Of a stretch of DNA of 64,000 nt, positions 33,966 through 41,053 are shown one piece after another. The stretch is from Latilactobacillus curvatus JCM 1096 = DSM 20019 (GTDB lineage Bacteria > Bacillota > Bacilli > Lactobacillales > Lactobacillaceae). The DNA lies in NCBI RefSeq assembly GCF_004101845.1, contig NZ_CP026116.1, positions 868,001 through 932,000 on the forward strand, in the 5' to 3' direction. Under the pieces are notes generated by a model that saw nothing but the letters and a program-made list of their open reading frames with translations, did not search any database and was not told where the DNA came from. The position numbers and the translations under genes were made by a program. The stretch's first letter is position 1; each line of letters opens with the position of its first letter.

Positions 33966-34819
33966 CGATAAACCGCCTGTCCTGCGCTTTCTGCTGGAAC
34001 CCCAACTTTTTCCGCTAATTCGCTGTAATGTACCTCTAAATAATTAAAGCAGTCAGTTGTGTCATGCGTCATAAAATAAGGCAGCAAAGCCATCTGATCA
34101 TCAAATTGAACGTGTTCCTGTTGTGCATAAGCTTTCAGAACTTTTGCCAACTGAAGAAAATCCTGGTTGGTAATATAGTATGGTGCTACGGATTGCTTTG
34201 TATCAACCGTCACGATGGCCCGATAAGCGTGCCCGATACCTTGTAACCCGCCAATGGTTGATGGTCCAGCAGTCTGCATGACCGCATAATGAATTGTTCG
34301 AATTTCCGTTGTCGCAAGTTGCTTAACAACTTTTGCGGGCATGACTTTTAAAACATCTGTCTGCTTTAAACAAATTTGGCGCGGTTCTAATACAATTAAA
34401 TAAGGACTCCGTGCTTGCCGCCAATTCGCTGGCATTGTTTGGCCATCACTAGTAACAGTTACATCCGTCAAAGTGGCACTGAACTGTTGTGCTAAATCCA
34501 CATAGTGTTGTTCGGGTTGTTGCATAATCCGTCCTAAATCGGACAGCGGTTTTGTATTTTCGCTTTCTGCCAAATGCCAATGTTGCCGCAACCGCCCAAA
34601 GAATGAATTCGGTTTAGTGACCGTTTCAACCCCGAGCAAAGTATTCAAACTTACATTATACAATTTGGCAAGAACAACCAATGTATTCAAGTCTGGTGCA
34701 CTTTTATCCGTCTCCCATTTAGAAATGACTTGTCGTGACACATTAATCTGCTCTGCGAGTGTCTGTTGAGAGTAGCCCGCATCCAAACGAAATTGTTTTA
34801 ATTGTTGACCAATTAACAT
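33959..34819 (-). CDS. XRE-family transcriptional regulator, 286 aa
   Basis: An N-terminal HTH_3 domain, residues 1-58 (GQQLKQFRLDAGYSQQTLAE, then WETDKSAPDLNTLVVLAKLY), then a linker and a C-terminal region of about 200 aa. That region seems alpha/beta (SPYLIVLEPRQICLKQTDVL) and may sense a ligand. Good site GGAGGTGG. It is the first gene of a pair with the Tag-like gene; the 7-nt overlap implies joint expression. Confidence 0.85.
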   Translation of the reverse strand: MLIGQQLKQFRLDAGYSQQTLAEQINVSRQVISKWETDKSAPDLNTLVVLAKLYNVSLNTLLGVETVTKPNSFFGRLRQHWHLAESENTKPLSDLGRIMQQPEQHYVDLAQQFSATLTDVTVTSDGQTMPANWRQARSPYLIVLEPRQICLKQTDVLKVMPAKVVKQLATTEIRTIHYAVMQTAGPSTIGGLQGIGHAYRAIVTVDTKQSVAPYYITNQDFLQLAKVLKAYAQQEHVQFDDQMALLPYFMTHDTTDCFNYLEVHYSELAEKVGVPAESAGQAVYRW

Positions 34820-34941
34820 CTAACCACCTCCAAGACTTACCGTAGCGAGAATGACACATTTATACTAGCAACAATCCAAAGCATCTCTTAAAACCGACCG
34901 CTACGATTCGTTGCACCCTTATCATACCATGCTTAACGCAC

Positions 34942-34982
34942 AAAAAAAGCGGTCAATCAAACGCGAATTTGATTGACCGCTT
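34942..34982 (-). terminator. Terminator downstream of the ynbB-type gene
   Basis: Stem AAGCGGTCAATCAAA / TTTGATTGACCGCTT, T run on the minus strand, just past the stop at 34988. Confidence 0.85.
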
Positions 34983-34987
34983 GGCAT

Positions 34988-36244
34988 TTATTTTTCAAAG
35001 AAGGTTGTTTGGACTGCCCGACTAATCGCGAGTTTAACGTGCGCGTAAGTTAACCCACCTTGTAAGTAAAGTGTATATGGGGCGCGCAATGGGCCGTCTG
35101 CTGAAAATTCGATGCTGGCACCTTGGATAAAGGTCCCGGCAGCCATTACGATTTGATCTTCGTAACCGGCAAAATCACTTGGAATGGGGGTCACAAATGA
35201 ATCGATTGGTGATTGCGCTTGAACACAACCAGCGAACTTAACCATATCATCCGGATTACCGAAGTTCACCGTTTGAATCAAGTCTGTTCTAGGGGCATCC
35301 CATTTAGGTGAGACACTCAAGCCCATTTGTTCCAAAAGCGCTGCTTCAAAAACAGCCCCTTTAATCGCATTACCAGTCACACTTGGTGCTAAGAAGAAAC
35401 CTTCAAACATCAATTGCAGATTGCCTTGTGTGGCGCCTTCACTGGCACCAACACCTGGCACAGTCAGGCGATAACCAATCATTTCGATTAATTTTTCAGT
35501 CCCGACGATGTAACCACCCGTTTGCGCAATCCCACCACCAGCATTTTTGATTAAAGAACCGGCCATTACGTCGGCCCCGAATTCTGTTGGTTCCGTTGTT
35601 TCAGAGAATTCACCGTAAGCATTATCGACAAAGACAATCAATTCAGGGTTAATGTTTTTGACAAAGGCAATCATTTCCTTGATTTTATCAACCGTGAAAC
35701 TATCCCGATCAGCATAGCCACGTGAACGTTGGATAGCGACCACTTTTGTCTTAGCTGTAATTTTGGTCCGGGCCGTTTCAAAATCCACGGCACCATCAGC
35801 TAATAATGGCACAAAATCGAATCCGATTTGGAATTCTTTTAGTGAACCAATCCCGTTACCGGCCATCCCGATGACTTCTTGCAACGTATCATATGGTTCG
35901 CCCGTAAGATATAAAAGATCATCGCCAGGCCGCAACATCCCCAATAAGGCCGTTCCAATCGCGTGTGTGCCGGAAACCAATTGCGGCCGCACAAGCGCAT
36001 CTTCAGTTTTGAAAACGTGACTATAGACGGCCTCTAACTTATCGCGTCCTTGATCATCGTTGCCGTAACCGGTTGTCCCGTTTAAATGCGATTCAGAAAT
36101 ATTTTCTGCTTGAAACGCTTCGAGCACCTTTGCTTGATTATTGATGATTTGTTCATCCAGTGCTTGTAAACGCGGTGCGATTTGCGTATCAACTGCTGCG
36201 ATTTTAGCTTGTAATTCTGGTGCTAAGTTTGCTTGCCAATCCAT
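34988..36244 (-). CDS. PLP enzyme of the methionine gamma-lyase-like (YnbB) family
   Basis: 418 aa, fold-type I PLP enzyme once labelled aluminium resistance protein. The PLP lysine lies in MAGSLIKNAGGGIAQTGGYI; GTHAIGTALLGMLRPGDDLLY binds the phosphate. It is expected to cleave or rearrange sulfur amino acids, but the physiological reaction is not settled. In Bacillales and Lactobacillales it lies beside miaA and glnRA, as here: miaA is 22 bp upstream on the same strand. Confidence 0.9.
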   Translation of the reverse strand: MDWQANLAPELQAKIAAVDTQIAPRLQALDEQIINNQAKVLEAFQAENISESHLNGTTGYGNDDQGRDKLEAVYSHVFKTEDALVRPQLVSGTHAIGTALLGMLRPGDDLLYLTGEPYDTLQEVIGMAGNGIGSLKEFQIGFDFVPLLADGAVDFETARTKITAKTKVVAIQRSRGYADRDSFTVDKIKEMIAFVKNINPELIVFVDNAYGEFSETTEPTEFGADVMAGSLIKNAGGGIAQTGGYIVGTEKLIEMIGYRLTVPGVGASEGATQGNLQLMFEGFFLAPSVTGNAIKGAVFEAALLEQMGLSVSPKWDAPRTDLIQTVNFGNPDDMVKFAGCVQAQSPIDSFVTPIPSDFAGYEDQIVMAAGTFIQGASIEFSADGPLRAPYTLYLQGGLTYAHVKLAISRAVQTTFFEK

Positions 36245-36265
36245 TTTTTAACCACTCCATTTCTA

Positions 36266-37198
36266 TTATTGCTGTAACCATTGTTGTAAATCGGTTTGAA
36301 TCCGAGCCAAATCGGCTTCAGGTTGTTCAACCAGATTATACCAATTGACCGGAATCTGGTTTCTAAACCACGTTAGTTGTCGTTTTGCGTAGTGCCGTGA
36401 ATTTTGTTTTACTTGAGCAATTGCCACGTCTAATGAACAGTCACTATCAAAGTATGGGAAGAACTCTTTATACCCAATCCCCCGCACGGCTTGCGGACTC
36501 GTTTCACGATGTGCATAAGCCAACCGCGCTTCTTCTAAAAGTCCAGCATCGATCATTTGATCCACCCGCTGGTTGATTCGCTCGTATAATAATGCACGGT
36601 CACAATTCAATCCAATAATAAACGTATCATAACGTAATTCTTTTGGCTTTTGTTGTGAAAACAAAGTTCCCGTTGTTTCATAAACCTCTAATGCGCGAAC
36701 CACACGCCGTGGATTCGCACTCGGAATTTTAGCGGCTGCTTGCGGATCAATTTGATTAAGCATCTGCCACAAAGCTTCTTCAGAATGCTGATCCAAAAAA
36801 GTTTGCCATTTTTGACGAATCGTAAAATTCTGTTCCGCATCTTGCGCACTACCCAGGGTCATATCGTACAGTAACGCCTGCAAATAAAGTCCCGTTCCAC
36901 CAACAACCAAGGGCATGTGTTGCCGGCTGACGATTTCAGTGACGAGTTGTTGTCCTTGCTGTTGAAAGTCAAAGGCAGTGAAGCGTTGATCGATATCCGC
37001 CACATCAATTAAGTGGTGCGGCGCAAGCGCCTGCTCTTTTGGTGTGACTTTGGCCGTACCGATGTCTAACTGGCGATAAACCTGCATCGCATCCCCGGAA
37101 ATAATCTCACCTTGCAACTGTTGTGCGAGTTGTAGACTTAACGCTGTTTTACCAACGCCTGTCGGACCAACAATGACGATTAGCTTTTCTTTTTCCAT
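36266..37198 (-). CDS. miaA: tRNA dimethylallyltransferase
   Basis: 310 aa. P-loop GPTGVGKTALSLQLAQ, EIISGDAMQVYRQLDIGTAK (substrate Asp), then VGGTGLYLQALLYD and RHYAKRQLTWFRN at the end. It adds an isopentenyl group to A37 of tRNAs reading UNN codons. It starts the miaA-ynbB unit. Confidence 0.96.
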   Translation of the reverse strand: MEKEKLIVIVGPTGVGKTALSLQLAQQLQGEIISGDAMQVYRQLDIGTAKVTPKEQALAPHHLIDVADIDQRFTAFDFQQQGQQLVTEIVSRQHMPLVVGGTGLYLQALLYDMTLGSAQDAEQNFTIRQKWQTFLDQHSEEALWQMLNQIDPQAAAKIPSANPRRVVRALEVYETTGTLFSQQKPKELRYDTFIIGLNCDRALLYERINQRVDQMIDAGLLEEARLAYAHRETSPQAVRGIGYKEFFPYFDSDCSLDVAIAQVKQNSRHYAKRQLTWFRNQIPVNWYNLVEQPEADLARIQTDLQQWLQQ

Positions 37199-37300
37199 AT
37201 TTTCACCACATTAATTAACGTATTTTACTAGCTATTCGCGCTTAAATACGCGATAATAAAGTTGTACTTGAATGAATTGAGACTTGAGGAGGCTTTACCT

Positions 37301-37480
37301 ATGAAACATAAATTTCTAAAAGGTTTCGTAATCGGAACCGTTTCAACAGTCGGCGCGATTGCCGGTTCACTCTTGGCATTTAAGAAGACCGTCGTTGATC
37401 CAATCGAAGAAAAAGAAAATCAAATTGAAGAAAGTCGTCGACGTGCTAACCGTAAGAGCCATTCAGCTCACCAAGGCTAA
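37301..37480 (+). CDS. DUF3042-family protein
   Basis: 59 aa; the ATG at 37301 has GAGGAGG upstream. One N-terminal helix (FLKGFVIGTVSTVGAIAGSL), then the conserved DPIEEKENQIEESRRRANRK and SAHQG end of the DUF3042 family, found only in lactic acid bacteria and of unknown role. Divergent from miaA. Confidence 0.9.
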   Translation: MKHKFLKGFVIGTVSTVGAIAGSLLAFKKTVVDPIEEKENQIEESRRRANRKSHSAHQG

Positions 37481-37498
37481 GCGCTTTGAAAAGACTGC

Positions 37499-37528
37499 GT
37501 CCGTTGCCTGATTGGCGACGGACTTTTT
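37499..37528 (+). terminator. Rho-independent terminator
   Basis: Stem GTCCGT / ACGGAC with internal loop and seven T, after the DUF3042 gene. Confidence 0.75.
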
Positions 37529-37538
37529 TTGTGGAAAC

Positions 37539-37648
37539 GTGCTTTTTAAAGCTGACTCTTGGGATTAGCTTCGTATTGCAAACGACCGACTTTGTCGGTC
37601 ATTAACAACACTATGCTAATGCTCAGAGTCAAACCGCTTTAAACGCAC
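37539..37648. repeat. Long hairpin repeat, unit 1
   Basis: A 110-bp imperfect palindrome preceded by GAAAC and followed by TCT. Nested stems: GTGC/GCAC, TTTAAAGC/GCTTTAAA, GACTCT/AGAGTC, ATTAGC/GCTAAT, GACCGAC/GTCGGTC. No ORF is present. The next repeat has the same plan with different paired bases. Confidence 0.75.
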
Positions 37649-37661
37649 TCTGTTTTGAAAC

Positions 37662-37772
37662 GTGCGCCGCCAGATATACTCTTTCGGTTAGTTACATACC
37701 GCAAACGATCGGCTCTGCCGCTCATTTACGGTATGCCACTAATCCTCAGAGTATGACCATCTGCCTGCGCAC
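37662..37772. repeat. Long hairpin repeat, unit 2
   Basis: A 111-bp imperfect palindrome with the same flanks (GAAAC before, TCT after). Nested stems: GTGCGC/GCGCAC, CAGAT/ATCTG, ATACTCT/AGAGTAT, TTAGT/ACTAA, CATACCG/CGGTATG, CGGC/GCCG. Stem order and spacing parallel unit 1, and differences fall on both sides of the stems, so the fold is conserved. Confidence 0.75.
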
Positions 37773-37777
37773 TCTAT

Positions 37778-37831
37778 AAAAAGCCCAACAGTTGACTAGT
37801 TTTTTTCGCTAGTAACTCTTGGGCTTTTTTG
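37778..37831 (-). terminator. Terminator downstream of the rhodanese gene
   Basis: Stem AAAAAGCCCAA-AGTT / AACT-TTGGGCTTTTTT with inner CTAG pairs, T runs on both strands. Confidence 0.82.
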
Positions 37832-37833
37832 GT

Positions 37834-38256
37834 TTAATTTAATTTCTTTTTACGCTTTGTTTTGCCGGTCCAACCAGCATAACCCTTTTTCAACCATTTA
37901 ATGTCGGTGAAACCAGCTTTTCTTAACTTCAGTGCTGCTCGGATACTGAGCGTAATGCCTGCATCATATAAGTAGACTGGTAAGTCCATCCGTAGTTCAC
38001 CCATATTTTGTTTCAACATTGGATAAGGTAAGTTGCGGGCGCCTAAAATGTGGCCTGCATCAAAATCTTTTTTATCCCGTAAGTCGACAATTTGGGCCTT
38101 GCGCATTGTTTCTTCAAACGCCGCTTCCGTTAATTCGCCGCCTAAGCGTTTGCGTTGAATTTGATAATATGCCCAATCGCCCAAGAACCAAAGTAAAATG
38201 GCGATCAGAATAATATTAATTACTACCCATACATTAATTGTCCCTAATACAAGCAT
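37834..38256 (-). CDS. Membrane-anchored rhodanese-like protein
   Basis: 140 aa with an N-terminal transmembrane helix (residues ~9-30) and one rhodanese domain: IVDLRDKKDFDAGHILGARN and LPVYLYDAGITLSIRAALKL. The active-site position that should hold Cys reads YDAGIT, so the loop lacks the catalytic cysteine and sulfur transfer is unlikely. It resembles YqhL-type proteins located beside glk and yqgQ in Firmicutes. Confidence 0.85.
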   Translation of the reverse strand: MLVLGTINVWVVINIILIAILLWFLGDWAYYQIQRKRLGGELTEAAFEETMRKAQIVDLRDKKDFDAGHILGARNLPYPMLKQNMGELRMDLPVYLYDAGITLSIRAALKLRKAGFTDIKWLKKGYAGWTGKTKRKKKLN

Positions 38257-38279
38257 CGATAAGACTCCCTTATAACAAA

Positions 38280-39251
38280 TTATTGTTGATCAAATTGAAG
38301 TGCAAGTGAAGCAGCCCCGATAACACCGGCTACGTTTCCTAAGTTTGCTAAACGAATCTTAGTCGTATTTTTAACATTTGGGAATGTAAATTCTTCAAAG
38401 TAAGCTTCAACTTGTTTACGTAAAAATTCCCCAGCAGCTGAAACACCACCACCGATAACGATGTAAGCGGGATTCAACATGTTCCCAACGTTAGCTAATG
38501 CTAAACCAAGGTAGTAAGAAACACGATCAACAACCTTAACAGCCAATGCATCTGATTCTTTAGCCATGTCAAAAACTAATTTAGAGCTGATTTCTTCACC
38601 ATCATCCAACATTGTCTTTAATTTTGAATTACCAGCGTATTCTTCAGCCATGTCACGTGCAACGCGCACAACACCGGTTGCTGAAGCATAAGTTTCTAAA
38701 CAACCTTGTTTGCCACACGTACATTCATAACCATGTGGTTCAACTGTTACGTGGCCTAATTCACCTGCAGAACCAGCAACACCGTGTAATAAATGGCCAT
38801 CAGCAACGATCCCGCCGCCAACTCCAGTGCCAAGTGTGACAAAAGCAACATCGGGTTGGTTTTCACCAGCACCCTTCCAACGTTCACCTAAAGCAGCAAC
38901 GTTGGCATCATTATCAATTGCAAGCTTCATGTGTGTGCCAGCTTCGATATCGCGACGTAAGTATTGGGTTGTCTTCCAGTTTAAGTTGTAAGCACCAATA
39001 ACGGTCCCTTCTTTACTGTTAACACTACCAGGTGTGCCCATACCAATCCCGATGAAATCAGCAGGTGTCATGTTATATAAATCTAAATGATGATTAATCG
39101 ATTCAATGATATCCGGTGTAATGTGGCTACCTTCATCTAAAATATCCGTATCGATACTCCAGCGTTGTTGGATTTCGCCATCCATTGTCATAATTGCAAA
39201 TTTAGCAGTTGTCCCGCCTAAATCAACGCCGATTAACTTCTTGTCTGTCAT
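38280..39251 (-). CDS. glk: Glucokinase (ROK family)
   Basis: 323 aa. ATP-binding start GVDLGGTTAKFAIM, glucose site GIDNDANVAALGE-like (AIDNDANVAALGERW), GTGVGGGIV, HVTVEP with zinc cysteines in CTCGKQGCLETYAS. It phosphorylates glucose at C6. Its ATG overlaps the end of yqgQ by four bases. Cluster rhodanese-glk-yqgQ-rhomboid-fthC-rpmG is a usual Firmicutes neighbourhood. Confidence 0.95.
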   Translation of the reverse strand: MTDKKLIGVDLGGTTAKFAIMTMDGEIQQRWSIDTDILDEGSHITPDIIESINHHLDLYNMTPADFIGIGMGTPGSVNSKEGTVIGAYNLNWKTTQYLRRDIEAGTHMKLAIDNDANVAALGERWKGAGENQPDVAFVTLGTGVGGGIVADGHLLHGVAGSAGELGHVTVEPHGYECTCGKQGCLETYASATGVVRVARDMAEEYAGNSKLKTMLDDGEEISSKLVFDMAKESDALAVKVVDRVSYYLGLALANVGNMLNPAYIVIGGGVSAAGEFLRKQVEAYFEEFTFPNVKNTTKIRLANLGNVAGVIGAASLALQFDQQ

Positions 39252-39481
39252 TTAAACTTCTCCTCCAATAAATTGTGATTAAACGCTTCATTTTTCTCCA
39301 ACCGATGTTCACGCACTAAAACCATCTTAGCATCACGATACACTTTGCCATCGATTAACCCCGCATCATAAACGTGCCGTAATTCGATACTGGTGAGCTC
39401 GATATCCCAAAGTCGTTTACCAAGATGGACGTAAACGCCAAATTGTTTTAAAAGTTGTTGTACATCATATAGAGTTCTCAT
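39248..39481 (-). CDS. yqgQ: YqgQ-family protein
   Basis: 77 aa from the ATG at 39481 with AAAGGTG upstream. It begins MRTLYDVQQLLKQFGVYVHL and contains DIELTSIELRHVYDAGLID, the DUF910/YqgQ three-helix protein found next to glk in Bacillus. It may bind single-stranded nucleic acid, although its role is not known. Overlaps glk by ATGA. Confidence 0.88.
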   Translation of the reverse strand: MRTLYDVQQLLKQFGVYVHLGKRLWDIELTSIELRHVYDAGLIDGKVYRDAKMVLVREHRLEKNEAFNHNLLEEKFK

Positions 39482-39513
39482 CAACTTCACCTTTAACATT
39501 ATACATAAATTGA

Positions 39514-40173
39514 TTAATGATTCATACCCAGAAAACCAAATAAAATCATCGTTGCAACATAAATTAACCCACTCACCACACGGTTCAGCGGGTCAATCTT
39601 ACCCACTTTAGGTGCACCCAGCGCCATACTACTTAAAAAGCCGCCAAGTACCCCACCTACCATTGCGTACAATGCATTGTGATCGACAATAAATTGTAAT
39701 CCGATTGTTAAAAATAAAAACAGCCAATACTGGCGTGCCACTTGTCCTAGCACGGATTCTTCTTTAAAGGCATCACCTAACATCAAGAAGCCACCGAATA
39801 GCCCTAAGATAGCTGTTCCAGCAGTCACGGTTGGTGTATCGAGACCAAAAAAAGCGCCCGTTGTAAACAAACTCGCCAAACTGCTCAGTATATAGATAGC
39901 TAATAGGCGCCAGTGTCCTAATAATCGTTCAAGTTGTCCACCAACAAAAAACAAAATAACCAAATCTACGAAGAGATTCATAAACCGGCCATGATTGACA
40001 GATGCCATCATAAACCCAATAATCCGGCCATTCATTAGCATGTTAACCGATGTAAAGCCGTTCAACCATACAACCGGATTCAAAAACATCATTGCAAACA
40101 TCAAAATCGTTAGTAACATCAAGGCATACACCACAATCGGTGCGTCTTGCCAACGTTCTTTAAAATTAGTCAT
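39514..40173 (-). CDS. Rhomboid-fold protein lacking catalytic residues
   Basis: 219 aa, ATG at 40173 after AAAGGAG. Six helices in rhomboid order. Active rhomboids have GxSG on TM4 and His on TM6; here the TM4 loop is TVTAGTAILGLFGG (Ser replaced by Gly) and TM6 is ALYAMVGGVLGGFL (no His). The TM2 HxxxxHLxxN site is NHGRFMNLFVD, so the oxyanion His and Asn are also changed. The fold is kept but it should be a non-protease, like eukaryotic iRhoms. Position matches YqgP (GluP) in the glk cluster. Confidence 0.85.
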   Translation of the reverse strand: MTNFKERWQDAPIVVYALMLLTILMFAMMFLNPVVWLNGFTSVNMLMNGRIIGFMMASVNHGRFMNLFVDLVILFFVGGQLERLLGHWRLLAIYILSSLASLFTTGAFFGLDTPTVTAGTAILGLFGGFLMLGDAFKEESVLGQVARQYWLFLFLTIGLQFIVDHNALYAMVGGVLGGFLSSMALGAPKVGKIDPLNRVVSGLIYVATMILFGFLGMNH

Positions 40174-40183
40174 CTTTTCTCCT

Positions 40184-40729
40184 TTAGACCTGAAGAACCT
40201 GATCGAGTTGGATATCGAATTCATCAATGGCCCAATCAGCACTTCGTTGTTGTGGTTTAAGCGCTAGTGCAACAGTTGGCATTGGATATTTGGCAAGATA
40301 ACGATCATAATAACCGCCACCAAAACCAACCCGCCAACCTTCTGGACTAAATGCTAGTCCCGGCACAATCATTAAATCAGGGATTAACACCTGGCTACCA
40401 GCTGTAACCACTGGTTCTAAAGCACCATAGGAACTCGTTGTTAATTCAGTGGTTGCCGTTAACGGGTAAAAAGCCATTTGTCGCTCTGGCAATGTCTTGG
40501 GCACTACAACTTCTTTACCGGCCAAACGAATGGCATCAATTACCGGCTGGGTCGCCATTTCAATTGGCTGACTCAACGTGACACCGATGATTGTTGCCTT
40601 TTGAAACACCTCGGTTGTCATTAACAATTCCAAAAGTTGTGCTTCTTGGGCATGTTTAAGCGCAGGCGTCTGCGCAAGCGTTTGTAATGCCGCAATTTGT
40701 TGTTGCCGAATTTGCTTTTTAGTCCGCAT
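40184..40729 (-). CDS. 5-formyltetrahydrofolate cyclo-ligase
   Basis: 181 aa. The basic N-terminus RTKKQIRQQQIAALQTLAQ, EVVVPKTLPERQMAFYPL and the signature GFGGGYYDRYLAKYP for ATP and folate binding are complete. It converts 5-formyl-THF to 5,10-methenyl-THF with ATP. It is 10 bp upstream of the rhomboid-fold gene on the same strand. Confidence 0.93.
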   Translation of the reverse strand: MRTKKQIRQQQIAALQTLAQTPALKHAQEAQLLELLMTTEVFQKATIIGVTLSQPIEMATQPVIDAIRLAGKEVVVPKTLPERQMAFYPLTATTELTTSSYGALEPVVTAGSQVLIPDLMIVPGLAFSPEGWRVGFGGGYYDRYLAKYPMPTVALALKPQQRSADWAIDEFDIQLDQVLQV

Positions 40730-40795
40730 TCAAAAGCCTCCTTAATAAAAAAAAGCCCGAGCGCGAAGCGCCCCGACTTTTGATGTGCGTCACTA

Positions 40796-40945
40796 TTATT
40801 TAGTTTCGCGGTGTAAAGTTACTTTGCGTTCGCGTGGGCAATATTTCTTTAATTCCAAGCGATCTGGATTGTTACGTTTATTTTTGTTTGATAAGTAACT
40901 ACGTTCGTGACATTCTGTACATTCCATTGTAATGTGAACACGCAT
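40796..40945 (-). CDS. rpmG: 50S ribosomal protein L33
   Basis: 49 aa, too short for many gene finders. Sequence [20 protein letters not shown]..., CxxC at 9-12 but only one later Cys (KKYCPRERK), so this is probably the zinc-free or half-zinc form. Start ATG 40945 with a GGAGGC site. An extended -10 (TGGTATGAT) lies about 70 nt upstream. Confidence 0.95.
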   Translation of the reverse strand: MRVHITMECTECHERSYLSNKNKRNNPDRLELKKYCPRERKVTLHRETK

Positions 40946-41053
40946 TGATATAGCCTCCAAGCTGTAAGTAAATTTCTAAAAAACTGTTTAATTCTTAGAC
41001 TCTTAGTATCATACCATTTTTTATGGTATCTGAAAAGGTTATTTTGGAATATT

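Noticed and set aside
37539-37772. CRISPR array
   Set aside because: Only two units, each a long hairpin, with no short identical repeats or spacers and no cas genes; no CRISPR was seen elsewhere.
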